From JALEFZ01 sp964564415 (GTDB lineage: Bacteria; Bacteroidota; Bacteroidia; J057), in assembly GCA_964564415.1 (NCBI GenBank), contig CAZMAV010000001.1, positions 1-64,000 on the forward strand: 64,000 nucleotides of DNA. Reading direction: 5' to 3'. Of the stretch, positions 45,498 to 55,349 are shown one piece after another. The position numbers and the translations under genes were made by a program. The notes under the pieces were generated by a model. It saw only the letters and a list, made by a program, of their open reading frames with translations. It searched no databases and was not told the origin of the DNA. The first letter of the stretch is position 1. Every line of letters begins with the position of its first letter.

Positions 45498-48400
45498 TTA
45501 GAAGGACATGTTGACACCCACCAGGTAGAACCTTGGCTGTGGGTAGATACCTCTGTCCACTCCGAAGCTTCCTCCTCCGATTTCCGGATCAAAGCCACTG
45601 TAGCGGGTAAAGGTGAACATGTTATTGCCAGATACATAGACCCTTAGCTTGCGCATCCGCAGGGCATTGAGCACAGCAGGAGGCATAGAATAACCTAACT
45701 GCAGGGTCTTGATACGGAAGAAATCTCCATCCTCAACGTAAAAGTCAGAGCTGCGGCTGAAGTTTCTGTTAGGATCGTTCATGACCAGCCTGGGGTGTTC
45801 ATTGGTACTTCCTTCTCCAGTCCAGCGGTCGAGGGCGTCTGCACCGAGATTGGCCATTTGAAGGTCAAAGCGTCGCGTAGCCTCAAAAAGCTCATTTCCA
45901 GCCACTCCCTGTCCGAAGAGAACCAGGTCAAAACCCCTGTACTTGGCTGTAAAGTTAAAGCCATAGGTCCAGTTGGGTGTAGGATCACCGATGAAGGTAC
46001 GGTCATCGGGGTCTACGTCTCCGTCTCCATCCGTGTCGACAAAACGAAAGTCTCCGGCTTGTGCTTCAGGCTGAAGACGCTCTCCGTCAGCATTGGTGTA
46101 GGCGGCAGCTTCTTCATCAGTCTGGAAAATTCCATCTGTCTGGTATCCATAAAAATAGCCAATGGGAAGACCCACTGAAGTACGGGTAATCTGAAGTCCC
46201 TGGGGGCTGAAGGTTTGCCCTACCAAAAACTCCCTGTCAGGTCCCAGGTTGGTAACCTCATTTTCTATGTAGGTAACATTGGCACTGAGGTCCAATCCCA
46301 ATTGCCCGATGTTTTGAGCAAAGCCCAGTTCCAACTCCGCTCCACGGTTTTCCATGGTGGCGATGTTGCCTACAGGGCCGGCATTACCTACATAGCCGGG
46401 TACGGCTACCTCCAGCAGCATATCAGAAGTCTTCTTCTCGAAGAGGTCGAAAGTTACGCTGAAAAACTTGAAAATCTTGGCGTCAAAACCAATGTCGATC
46501 TGCGAAGTCTGCTCCCAGCGAAGGTCGGGATTGGCGATCGCATTGGGGCTCACTCCATTGACCAGTTGGTCATTCAGGCCAAAGGTATAGTTTCTTCCTC
46601 CGCCTACAGTCGAGACAAAACGGAAGTCTCCGATCTGATCGTTACCATTGATGCCGTAAGAGGCGCGAATCTTCAGGAAGTTAACCACAGGATTGCTTCT
46701 CAGAAAGGCCTCCTCTGTCAGTACCCAACCCGCAGAGATGGAGGGGAAATAGCCAAACTTATTGTTGGACCCAAACTTGGACGAACCATCTACCCTCATG
46801 GTAGCTGTCAGGAGGTACTTCCCGGCATAATTGTAATTGATTCGGCTGAGGTAGGAAGCCAGGGTTCCCTGGTACTCAAATCCTCCGAAGGTCTGGTTTT
46901 CAGGAGGTGTAGGAAAGGAGAGAGAAGCATCATCAATATTGTCTACAGGAATGTCCTGCAAGGCTCCGCTGAGACCCTCGCCTTCGTTTCTTTCAGCCAT
47001 GGTACCCACCAGTACAGTGAAGTCGTGGTCGCCCAGTCTTTTGGAGTAAGAAAGGGTATTCTGGAATATCCAGTAGAGACCTCTGTTCTGGCTACGGTTG
47101 TAGCTGTTGATATCTACCCGGTTGGTGGAGTTGAGGTAATGAACAGGAGTAAACCCTTCTCCTCCCCAAAAGGCCAGGTCTGTTCCGATGCTGGAACGGA
47201 ACTTCAATCCGTCGATGAATTCAATTTCGGCAAAAGCGTTGCCCACGATTTTGTCGGCCCATCCATATCCCTGCTGGATAGAAAGTGCTGCTACTGGATT
47301 GAGAATCTCAGAAGTTACAAAATTGGAAATGCCATAGGGGATGCCCTCTTCATTCCTTACCACAGGAAAGTTGGTGAATACCGGTCCTGCCAATACATCT
47401 GGATCGGTTTCCAGGATAGGAGTCAGAGGATCGAGGTTGACGGCCCGGTTCAGGGGTGATCCAAATTCTGAGTTGGTTGATACGCCCCTGCCATTGGTAC
47501 GGGAGTAGGCGAGGGTATTACCAAAGGTGATACGATCGGTAATTTTGTGGGTAGAATTGAAGCGAGCAGTAAAACGCTGGTAGCGGGACTGTGCTTCAGA
47601 AACGATTCCGGTCTGGTCAAAATAACCAAAGGAAGCGAAGTAGGAAGACTGGTCAGAGCCTGCACTAATGCTCAGGTTGTGGTTTTGGATGGGGGCATTT
47701 TGATTAAATACTGCATCCTGCCAGTCTGTACCCTCACCAAGTTCATCGGGATTGGGAAAAATAATATCTCCTCCGGCAGCTACTGAAGATTCATTCATAA
47801 GAATGCCATATTCTCTTGCATTGAGCAAGGGAAGCTTCCTCCAGGAATTTTGGACACCATAGTAGCCATTATAGTTGACTTCCATCTTGTCCTTTTTCCC
47901 TTTTTTGGTGGTTACCAGGATTACCCCATTGGCCGCACGGGCACCGTAGATAGAGGCAGAAGCTGCATCCTTCAGCACTTCAATAGACTCGATGTCATTC
48001 TGATTGAGGAAATCGATCCCCCCACCGATAGGGACACCATCCACTACATAGAGGGGATCGCTGGAGTTTATCGAGCTCGTACCCCGGATGCGAACCGTAG
48101 CTCCTTCACCAGGCTGTCCTGAAAAAGTAGTAACCCGGACACCGGCAGTTCTTCCCAGAAGAGATTGCTCGATTCGTGGAACGGGCATGTCTTCCAGGTC
48201 CTCTCCTTTGACTTTAGAGATGGCTCCGGTCACGACGCTCTTTTTCTGTACACCATAACCTACGATGACCACGTCATCCAGGTCGGCTACATCCTCTTCC
48301 ATGGAGACATTGATCTCGCTCCGGCCATCCACGGAAACCTCTTGTTTGGAAAATCCTATATAGGAAAAGATAAGGACGGGATTCTCACCTCTGACGGTGA

Positions 48401-48581
48401 TTTCAAAGCTCCCATCGGACTTGGAAAGGGCTCCATTGTTTATGCCCTTTTGAAGAATGGTTACACCTACCAAGGGCTCTTCTGATCCCGCCTGTGTTAC
48501 CACCCCTCGTACCCCTTGCTGACCCATCAGTATAGATGAGCCGAGCATGAGTATGCTCAAGAATAAGTAGTGTAGTCTCAT
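45498..48581 (-). CDS. SusC/RagA-family TonB-dependent transporter
   Basis: 1027 residues: signal peptide (1-20), carboxypeptidase-regulatory-like beta-sandwich (GVVTQAGSEEPLVGVTIL ...), plug domain with the conserved RIRGTSSINSSDPLYVVDG and ASASIYGARAANGVILVTTKKG, and a 22-strand barrel ending in FYLVGVNMSF. It imports oligosaccharides across the outer membrane using TonB energy, with the SusD lid. It is the first gene of the minus-strand catabolic unit and follows the regulator gene by 280 bases, where the promoter should lie; I could not find an exact consensus there. Confidence 0.96.
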   Translation of the reverse strand: MRLHYLFLSILMLGSSILMGQQGVRGVVTQAGSEEPLVGVTILQKGINNGALSKSDGSFEITVRGENPVLIFSYIGFSKQEVSVDGRSEINVSMEEDVADLDDVVIVGYGVQKKSVVTGAISKVKGEDLEDMPVPRIEQSLLGRTAGVRVTTFSGQPGEGATVRIRGTSSINSSDPLYVVDGVPIGGGIDFLNQNDIESIEVLKDAASASIYGARAANGVILVTTKKGKKDKMEVNYNGYYGVQNSWRKLPLLNAREYGILMNESSVAAGGDIIFPNPDELGEGTDWQDAVFNQNAPIQNHNLSISAGSDQSSYFASFGYFDQTGIVSEAQSRYQRFTARFNSTHKITDRITFGNTLAYSRTNGRGVSTNSEFGSPLNRAVNLDPLTPILETDPDVLAGPVFTNFPVVRNEEGIPYGISNFVTSEILNPVAALSIQQGYGWADKIVGNAFAEIEFIDGLKFRSSIGTDLAFWGGEGFTPVHYLNSTNRVDINSYNRSQNRGLYWIFQNTLSYSKRLGDHDFTVLVGTMAERNEGEGLSGALQDIPVDNIDDASLSFPTPPENQTFGGFEYQGTLASYLSRINYNYAGKYLLTATMRVDGSSKFGSNNKFGYFPSISAGWVLTEEAFLRSNPVVNFLKIRASYGINGNDQIGDFRFVSTVGGGRNYTFGLNDQLVNGVSPNAIANPDLRWEQTSQIDIGFDAKIFKFFSVTFDLFEKKTSDMLLEVAVPGYVGNAGPVGNIATMENRGAELELGFAQNIGQLGLDLSANVTYIENEVTNLGPDREFLVGQTFSPQGLQITRTSVGLPIGYFYGYQTDGIFQTDEEAAAYTNADGERLQPEAQAGDFRFVDTDGDGDVDPDDRTFIGDPTPNWTYGFNFTAKYRGFDLVLFGQGVAGNELFEATRRFDLQMANLGADALDRWTGEGSTNEHPRLVMNDPNRNFSRSSDFYVEDGDFFRIKTLQLGYSMPPAVLNALRMRKLRVYVSGNNMFTFTRYSGFDPEIGGGSFGVDRGIYPQPRFYLVGVNMSF

Positions 48582-48861
48582 ACGTCAAGTATTAGTATTT
48601 GGTCAGTTAGTTTGTCCATTAAAACAAATAGAAGATCGCTTTTACAGGGGAAAAATCATATTGAGTAGACTACGACAAATACACTACACCCACCCCAAAC
48701 GGACATGAGAACAGGTTTATACATAACATTTCTCTAATATATTAAATATTTTATTCGAAATTGGAAGCTACCTGAGGGGGTGATTCCTTAAAAATTCTTT
48801 AGGCGAAGAAGTTTGAAATAGGAATATTGGATGATCTAAATGTAGGCATCGGCCCCCCCCC

Positions 48862-51800
48862 TCAACTCCCAAAGTTTGAAATATACCTCGAGAGGTTTTC
48901 CTCGCTTCCCAAGCCCAGTCGTTTTTTTAATCTATACCGTCCCTGCTCAACTCCCCTTACCGAAATATTGAGAAGGGAAGCTATTTCTTTATTGGTAAGA
49001 TTGGTCCGTATCAGGGTACATAGGCGAAGGTCATTTTGAGTCAAATCGGGATGTTTCTCCTGCAGGGTCCTCACAAAGTCCTTGTCGACCTGATTGAAGT
49101 AAAGGGTGAATTGCTTCCAGTAATCCTCATTTTCTAGCTCGCGGTTGAGCTTGGCAACAATTTTTTTCATTTCCGGCGAACCCGGCTTATCCAAGATGTT
49201 GAGATCCTCTCTTATATCAGTGAGGATCTCATTTTTATGGGCCATCTGAATGGCTGAACTCATGAGTTTGGAGTTCTTGGCATTGACCTCATAGGCAAGT
49301 TTTTCGTTTTTCAACTTAAGGATGCGCTGCTCTGCCTGGAGCATTTTCCTACGATACAGTGCCTCTCTTCGGTTGAGCATAAAAACAAGGATGCCACTGA
49401 TCAAACCCAGGCTTAGTAAGGCAAACAACACCCTAAACCAAGTCTGCTTCCAGAAAGGAGGAGCTAACACAATAGTAATTGAACTTCGAGCTTCTTCATT
49501 TTTGAGTTGAAATACATAGTCACCCGGATCCAGGTTGGTATAACTTACGCTGTGCTGACCCGGGCGTGTTTTTTGCCAATGAGAATCAAATCCTTCCAAT
49601 TTGTAGGCAAATGTATTTTCCAGGGGATGGGTATAATCCGTACTCGTAAAGAAAAGGGTAAAGGAATCGTCTGTATGTGAAAGACTTATCTTGGGTTTTT
49701 GCTCTATGGGCTTGTTGATGATGAGATTTTCTCCTTCCTCCTTTCCTACCCTGATTTCCTTGTTGAATACCTGCAATCCCGTAAATAATAAGTCCTGAGG
49801 ACTTTGGGTTTCCTGGACATTGGAAGGACGGATAAAATTTAGTCCATTGATTCCTCCAAAATAGATGCCTCCCGATCGGGAAGACAAAATAGAAAGTTGA
49901 TTAAATTGATTGCTTTTTCTGCTGCCGTGAAAGTCAAAATTTCGGATTTCACCTGATGTCATGTCCAGGCGGCTGATGCCTTCAAAAGTACTGATCCAAA
50001 GCATTCCCTCCTCATCCTCTGCTATACCCATTACACTGTTGGCAATCAGGCCCTGGCTTTCGTCGATATGTTCAAACTTTCCTTCACCCAGCCAGCGGTT
50101 CAGTCCACCACCTTCAGTACCGATCCAGATTTCTCCTCGGCTATCTTGGAAAATTACCCTTACTTCATCATTACTCAGTGAAAGGCTGTCCTCTACGTCG
50201 TGGCGAAAGTGTACGAAAGACTGACTTTCTTCTATCCAAAGATCCAGGCCCTTGTCTGCTGTACCTAACCAAATTCTGTTTTGTCGGTCTGCAAATACCG
50301 CCATGATATTGATGTCCCCCAGGCTATTAGGATCTCCTTCAACAGAGCGAAAATGGGTAAATTCAAAATTATCCAAATTCAACCTGTCTACCCCTCCTCC
50401 TGTGGTTCCTATCCAAAGATGGCCCGCTTCATCTTCATCGATGGACCATACATTGTCGAGGGCAAGGCTATTGGGGTTATTGGGATCATGGGTAAATCGT
50501 TTGAAAGTACCTTTTTGAGGATCAAAGCGATTGAGGCCTGTGGCGAAGTTACCCACCCACATATAGCCCCTGCTATCTTCAAATAAGGTTTTGACAACAT
50601 TGCCGGAGAGGGAAGCAGGATCATCGGGGTCATGGCGATAGGACTGAGGCAAAAATTCTCTTGTCTTTGGATCAAGGGTATAAAGTCCTCCTCCATCCGT
50701 ACCCACCCAGATCAAGCCTTTGGAATCTTGTAAAATGGTGAGAACGGAACGGTTGATCAGGCCTGTATTCTTTGCTGGTGGAGGGAGAAGAAAGTCAAAT
50801 CTCAGCTTATGGGGCTTATAAACATTTAGCCCTCCATTGAAGGTCCCAATCCAGAGGCTCCCGGACTGGTCCTGACAAAAGCTGAGCAGGGCATTGCTGT
50901 TGAGTGAAGAAGGATCATCCTGTTGATAGGTATAGGTGTACAGTTTGTCTTGGTTTTTGTCATAGATGCTCAGCCCTCCTCCATCCGTAGCGATAAAGAG
51001 TTGATCCCCTTCCCGGTGAAGGTCCATGACAGCATTAGAGCCGAGCTTGCGGGAGTACTGCTCTCCGGCGAAGAGCCTGTACTTTTTATTTTTTGTATCA
51101 AGGACATAAAGACCGCTGCCCTCTGTACCAATCCAAATTTGATCTCCATCCTGTAGCAAACACTTGCGATAGCCAGGCATTCCGTTTTGATCGTTTCTCA
51201 GCCACTGAAAATTCTCATCTTGGTCCAAGTAGTAAATTCCTTCCCCCGCCGTCAAAACCCATAAGGTCTGGTCCTCATCTTCTATGACAGAGAATACAAA
51301 ATCGCTGGAAAGTTTGCTGTTACCCCTGTAAAACCAACGGGAAGAGTCCGAAGCAGGATCGTAGCAAAGCAGTCCCCTACCTACCGTTCCCACCCACATT
51401 CGACCCTTCGTATCTTCGTAAAAGGTAGATATTTCGTAGTCTCTTATGTGCAAGAAAGCAGGGTGATTGCTGAGGTTGAGGAAGGTATCCTGAAAGGAAG
51501 GTCGTAGGTTAATTCCTTGCTTTCGGGTACCTACCCAGAGGTTGTTGTTGCTGTCTTCATAGAGGGCTGATATAATTTTCCCTTTAAAACCCTCCTTTGA
51601 ATTTCTGCCTGCATCCGAGCGATATATTTCAAAAGAATAACCGTCATATTTGTTGAGGCCATTTTGAGTCCCAATCCACATGTACCCATAGTGGTCCTGA
51701 ACCATGCAGTAAACAGTATTGTGAGAAAGTCTGTCGCTGATGGTGAGGGGGTCGAAATGTAGATTAGGAAGAGAGGGATTCACAGCCTCCTGAGCAATTC

Positions 51801-51870
51801 CCAAAGAGAATTGCAAGAATACAAAAAGGAAGACAAGGGGGTATAAACTTCCCTTTAAAGAAAACATCAT
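48862..51870 (-). CDS. Membrane-spanning propeller sensor with LuxR-type DNA-binding domain
   Basis: 1002 residues. Order: signal peptide (1-26); two seven-bladed Reg_prop propellers with repeats such as YMWIGTQNGLNKYDG and GLIWVGTDGGGLYTLD (about 40-690); Y_Y_Y domain (about 710-800, ending SYTNLDPGDYVFQLKN); one membrane helix (about 810-832); coiled coil (840-890); and a C-terminal LuxR-type helix-turn-helix (LTNKEIASLLNISVRGVEQGRYRLKKRLG). There is no kinase or receiver domain. It therefore looks like a one-component regulator that reads a glycan in the periplasm and binds DNA directly. It lies just upstream of susC on the same strand, the expected place for the locus regulator. A nine-C run directly follows its stop codon. 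Confidence 0.92.
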   Translation of the reverse strand: MMFSLKGSLYPLVFLFVFLQFSLGIAQEAVNPSLPNLHFDPLTISDRLSHNTVYCMVQDHYGYMWIGTQNGLNKYDGYSFEIYRSDAGRNSKEGFKGKIISALYEDSNNNLWVGTRKQGINLRPSFQDTFLNLSNHPAFLHIRDYEISTFYEDTKGRMWVGTVGRGLLCYDPASDSSRWFYRGNSKLSSDFVFSVIEDEDQTLWVLTAGEGIYYLDQDENFQWLRNDQNGMPGYRKCLLQDGDQIWIGTEGSGLYVLDTKNKKYRLFAGEQYSRKLGSNAVMDLHREGDQLFIATDGGGLSIYDKNQDKLYTYTYQQDDPSSLNSNALLSFCQDQSGSLWIGTFNGGLNVYKPHKLRFDFLLPPPAKNTGLINRSVLTILQDSKGLIWVGTDGGGLYTLDPKTREFLPQSYRHDPDDPASLSGNVVKTLFEDSRGYMWVGNFATGLNRFDPQKGTFKRFTHDPNNPNSLALDNVWSIDEDEAGHLWIGTTGGGVDRLNLDNFEFTHFRSVEGDPNSLGDINIMAVFADRQNRIWLGTADKGLDLWIEESQSFVHFRHDVEDSLSLSNDEVRVIFQDSRGEIWIGTEGGGLNRWLGEGKFEHIDESQGLIANSVMGIAEDEEGMLWISTFEGISRLDMTSGEIRNFDFHGSRKSNQFNQLSILSSRSGGIYFGGINGLNFIRPSNVQETQSPQDLLFTGLQVFNKEIRVGKEEGENLIINKPIEQKPKISLSHTDDSFTLFFTSTDYTHPLENTFAYKLEGFDSHWQKTRPGQHSVSYTNLDPGDYVFQLKNEEARSSITIVLAPPFWKQTWFRVLFALLSLGLISGILVFMLNRREALYRRKMLQAEQRILKLKNEKLAYEVNAKNSKLMSSAIQMAHKNEILTDIREDLNILDKPGSPEMKKIVAKLNRELENEDYWKQFTLYFNQVDKDFVRTLQEKHPDLTQNDLRLCTLIRTNLTNKEIASLLNISVRGVEQGRYRLKKRLGLGSEENLSRYISNFGS

Positions 51871-51902
51871 TTAATCAAACAAGCTATTGCTTAGAAAAAT
51901 GC

Positions 51903-51934
51903 AAAAAAAGGAGGCTGCCTCCAAGACAGCCTCC
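51903..51934 (-). terminator. Terminator after the T9SS carbohydrate-binding gene
   Basis: On the minus strand GGAGGCTG (51934-51927) pairs with CAGCCTCC (51917-51910), followed by TTTTTTT. It separates the T9SS gene from the regulator gene. Confidence 0.9.
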
Positions 51935-51954
51935 CATGATCAAGAAAATTCTAC

Positions 51955-53997
51955 TTACTTCAAAATCTTCTGAACTTGTCTCTTATTTCCGGATTGTACG
52001 GTTATGATGTACAGTCCTTTGGAAAGACCTGCCATAGAAACGTCAAGCTTAGGAGTAGCCGGAGCCAGTCTGTTACTGTAGACAATTCTACCTGCAATAT
52101 CCAGGATGGTGATCTCCTTCTCCTTGTTGTTGATACCAAAATCAAGGGCCAATTGCTCATTGAAGCGATTGTAGACAGCAGTAAAGACGCCCTCCTCGAC
52201 TGCTTGCAAGCTCATCAAGGCTCCACAAGAGGTGGCATCACAGTTTCCGAAACAGTTGGCAATCAGAGTATCTGCAGCGACTGCCAAGAACTGACGATCG
52301 TTGAAATTACTGGGATCAGCACAATCCTGTCCGCTGATGTCTTCCTTACAGCTAAAGTCGGGGCACACACCGTTAGCAAAGGTGTAATAGCTAGCAAATC
52401 CACGCTCACGCTTAAGGGTATTCTCCCAAAAACCAGAAGTTTCATTGTAAATCAGGCGGAAACGGCTCTCGTTTGTAGGAGAACCAAAGTTACCTCCTCC
52501 TGTCAAGAATACATTGTTGGTGTCGATCGTAGCACCAGCATCAAAGCCCAAGCGGAAGGATAGCTCTACCTCTTCTCCACAAGCATAACAGCTACCATAG
52601 CATACGGTGTCCAGGGTAGTAGTTTCGGTAATTGACATTCCCCGGTTGATAAACTGCCCTGAAGGATCTACAACAATACACTCATCGGTAATGCTGAACT
52701 CCTCTTGCTGGGCAAATTCGTCCAATTGGAATTTGTACTCAATGTTACCTGTAGTTGTGCGAACAGTAGCTTCATAGATGCCGTCGCCATTTCCATCACT
52801 CATGGGTGCGGAATTGTCGAAGTTGTTGAAAGTTCCTGACACGTAAAGGGTGGTAAAGCTTCCGCTGAACTCATTCATGTCACATATAAAGGTAACGTCG
52901 ACAGAATCCGGTGGAGGTACTTTTGCGCAGAGGTTGTCAACATAGACAGTATCTGGCTGGGTAGCAGGAACTACTCCAAAGCTTGGGAAAATAACGATAC
53001 GGCGGTAGACAGCTGAAGCCGCGTTGTTTGGAGGATCGACAGATAAAGAGTCGAAGCTAAAGCATAGCTCCTCCCACTGGCTGGTGGTAGAAGTTGTCTG
53101 AACTGTTACCCAGTTGGGTGAACTTCCGTCTGTAGGATCTTCCAGTTTTAGGGCAAATGGAATGTTGGGCTGGCTGGACCAGACAAGAACACAAATCTCG
53201 CCTCCATTGGAAGCATTGACCAGATTTGTAGGATTGGGATTGGTGAAGGCCCCTGCGAAAGCTCCTGCATCGCCGGGAGCGATGTACTGAAGCACGGTAT
53301 CAGAAAGATTCAGTCCTGATTTGTCAGGGTTGGGGATATTGGTTGCCAAAGTCCCGTCTAGGGAAGAACCGAAATACTGAAAATTGGTGGTAGTAGAGGG
53401 AGTCTCAAAGTCCACAATGGGATTACAAGGAGTACCCTGAGCTACGATGTCATCCATGTAGGTAAAGGCAGAGTCGGTTCCGTTACCTGCTTGGCGGATG
53501 TCAAAAAACCATACGATCTTGTTGTACACCCTACCGGCAGCAGCACCGTCAACGGATACGTCCGATACTTCTGAAAGGTCAAAGCAAATTTCTACCCATT
53601 GGTTCTTTGCAGGAATGGCTTTGGTCTTTTCCCAGTTTGGTCCACCTCCTACAAGCTCTTCCAACTTGAGAGTCAGGGAGTCGATCCCATCGGTCCAAAC
53701 CTTTACACAGACTTCAGCAAAAAATCTTCCGTCTACAGGGGCTCCGTTAGGATTGGAAAAACCTCCCATGAAGAGTCCGGCATCTGCCTTTTTTTCCCAT
53801 ACACCTACACTATCGCTGGTGTTGATTCCTGTGGGATCAGGATTGGCAATGGTAGGTACAAAACCCCCGCCAGTAGCGCCATTATTGAATTTTTCAAACT
53901 CAATGGTAGTCATGTCCCAATCGGATAAGACAGTTTGAGCGAAAAGCATAGAGCTTGTCATCAGCGAGACAAGCACACAAAGTAGTAGTCTTCTCAT
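51955..53997 (-). CDS. T9SS-secreted multi-module carbohydrate-binding protein
   Basis: The ATG at 53997 gives 680 residues with a signal peptide (MRRLLLCVLVSLMTSSMLFAQ). Two related jelly-roll modules follow (about 20-210 and 215-365). They share the patterns SLTLKLEE / FALKLEDP, GPNWEKTKAI / SPNWVTVQTT and WVEICFDLSE / WEELCFSFDS. A third module (about 370-450) with LYVSGTFNNFDNSAPMSDGNG resembles the CBM20/CBM48 starch-binding fold. A fourth cysteine-containing module and a T9SS sorting domain (about 610-680) end the protein. No catalytic residues are recognisable. Placed next to the regulator and SusC, it probably binds the same glucan at the surface. It has its own terminator. Confidence 0.8.
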   Translation of the reverse strand: MRRLLLCVLVSLMTSSMLFAQTVLSDWDMTTIEFEKFNNGATGGGFVPTIANPDPTGINTSDSVGVWEKKADAGLFMGGFSNPNGAPVDGRFFAEVCVKVWTDGIDSLTLKLEELVGGGPNWEKTKAIPAKNQWVEICFDLSEVSDVSVDGAAAGRVYNKIVWFFDIRQAGNGTDSAFTYMDDIVAQGTPCNPIVDFETPSTTTNFQYFGSSLDGTLATNIPNPDKSGLNLSDTVLQYIAPGDAGAFAGAFTNPNPTNLVNASNGGEICVLVWSSQPNIPFALKLEDPTDGSSPNWVTVQTTSTTSQWEELCFSFDSLSVDPPNNAASAVYRRIVIFPSFGVVPATQPDTVYVDNLCAKVPPPDSVDVTFICDMNEFSGSFTTLYVSGTFNNFDNSAPMSDGNGDGIYEATVRTTTGNIEYKFQLDEFAQQEEFSITDECIVVDPSGQFINRGMSITETTTLDTVCYGSCYACGEEVELSFRLGFDAGATIDTNNVFLTGGGNFGSPTNESRFRLIYNETSGFWENTLKRERGFASYYTFANGVCPDFSCKEDISGQDCADPSNFNDRQFLAVAADTLIANCFGNCDATSCGALMSLQAVEEGVFTAVYNRFNEQLALDFGINNKEKEITILDIAGRIVYSNRLAPATPKLDVSMAGLSKGLYIITVQSGNKRQVQKILK

Positions 53998-54073
53998 AAT
54001 TGAATCGGTTGGTAAGTAAATTTGAAATAAATTAAAACTAAATATATGTCTTTCTCGGTACAATCCATTACTT

Positions 54074-54103
54074 CACAATTACATCAAGGCTTTCAAAATC
54101 AAA
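54074..54103 (-). promoter_or_regulatory. Possible promoter of the T9SS carbohydrate-binding gene
   Basis: On the minus strand TTTG (54103-54100), an 18-base spacer and TAATTGTG (54081-54074) match the consensus at all but one position, with a spacer one base short. It lies 77 bases upstream of the start codon. Confidence 0.35.
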
Positions 54104-54220
54104 AAAACGACTCATCCTGCCCCTACAATACTACTACAGATTCATTTTTATACCTTGAAAAAGAGTTTATTACATATAGAAAATCTACATCAGGCCAGTT
54201 GGGAAAATTTCAGATTAAAA

Positions 54221-54982
54221 TCAGCTTCTACTTACTTTTTCCCCTATAATTCTGATCCCATCCAGGGTAAGTTGGGCGTCCATGATGTCGAAATACTCGT
54301 GAAGCGGAGTCATGAAGCGTGCTAGCCCTCCAGTGGCTATGACCTTAAAACCATGCCCAATGTCTGCCCTTAAACGCTCTAGCAGTTCTTTTACCAAACC
54401 TACATAACCCAGCATAATTCCTGACTGAAGGGCATGTGCAGTGTTTTTCCCTATGGCAGAAGGGGGGATCTCCAGGGGTACCTGTGGGAGTTGAGCGGTA
54501 TTGTAAAACAAGGCATTCATGGCTGTCTTCAAACCAGGAGCGATGGAAACGCCCAATATATGCCCACTATCTGATACACAGGTAAAAGTCAAAGCTGTCC
54601 CAAAATCGATGACTACACAATAATCACGGACCAGTTCAAATCCCGCCAGGGCATTGGCGACCAGGTCAGAGCCGATTTCCCAGGGATTGTCGATCTCAAA
54701 ATCTATCTTCTTATAGAGTTCCGGGCCCATGACCACCGGTTCTCGATGGGTGTATCGCTCGATCATGTCCAGCATGAATGGGGTGATACCCGGAACTACC
54801 GAACTCAGAACAACCTGTTGCAATTGATCCAGGGCAACTTCTGATTCCTCAATTTTCTTGTCAAGGGTCTTTGGGAGATTGAGGTAATCGCTGGAAGGAT
54901 GCCTCCACTCCGGAAGCCATTGTCCAGCCCGGTAAATGCCCCAAACGATGTCCGAATTTCCAATGTCTACAGCTAAAATCAT
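54221..54982 (-). CDS. coaX: Type III pantothenate kinase
   Basis: First enzyme of coenzyme A synthesis, phosphorylating pantothenate. The 253-residue protein is of the ASKHA type III class: MILAVDIGNSDIVWGIY at the N-terminus with the phosphate-binding DIGN, CVVIDFGTALTFTCV, and GVSIAPGLKTAMNALF. Length and motifs are standard. It is divergent from hppA across a 367-base intergenic region and is not part of the glucan locus upstream. Confidence 0.94.
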   Translation of the reverse strand: MILAVDIGNSDIVWGIYRAGQWLPEWRHPSSDYLNLPKTLDKKIEESEVALDQLQQVVLSSVVPGITPFMLDMIERYTHREPVVMGPELYKKIDFEIDNPWEIGSDLVANALAGFELVRDYCVVIDFGTALTFTCVSDSGHILGVSIAPGLKTAMNALFYNTAQLPQVPLEIPPSAIGKNTAHALQSGIMLGYVGLVKELLERLRADIGHGFKVIATGGLARFMTPLHEYFDIMDAQLTLDGIRIIGEKVSRS

Positions 54983-55267
54983 GGGTCAATTGCTTTGTAT
55001 TGATATAAAACAAGATTAAGCCTTTCCTTTTCTATTTCAAAAAATGAAAATCTTCTTTCCCGCCTGGTCCATATTTCCAAGCTCTTTCCCAGTCAGTAAA
55101 ATTTTCAAAAACAAGGAAGATAAGGTCCTGATCTGTTAATCATGAAACGTTGACTCAATCAAATCTTCGCCCAAATCAGAAGAATAAACCCGCAAAACCC
55201 GGGTAATAAAAAATTTTTTATCTAAATATTTATATATATCAATACCAATTGGGATTGAGAGGTTTTG

Positions 55268-55298
55268 TTTGCATATTGCGCCCGATTGCATATTTTTG
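55268..55298 (+). promoter_or_regulatory. Consensus Bacteroidota promoter of hppA
   Basis: TTTG (55268-55271), a 19-base spacer and TATTTTTG (55291-55298) fit the -33/-7 consensus exactly. The predicted transcript start is near 55304, leaving a leader of about 45 bases. The rest of the 367-base gap (54983-55349) holds an A6T6 palindrome at 55206-55221, which may act as an upstream AT-rich element, and no gene. Confidence 0.75.
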
Positions 55299-55349
55299 CG
55301 CCTTTCTGAGCTATCATATAAAAGGTAACACACAAATCAGGATAACTAC

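Noticed and set aside
46215..47459. A 414-residue plus-strand frame inside susC
   Set aside because: Antisense shadow of the transporter gene; low-complexity composition and no family features.
48853..48861. Nine-C run as a phase-variation site for the regulator
   Set aside because: It begins immediately after the stop codon, so length changes would not alter the protein.
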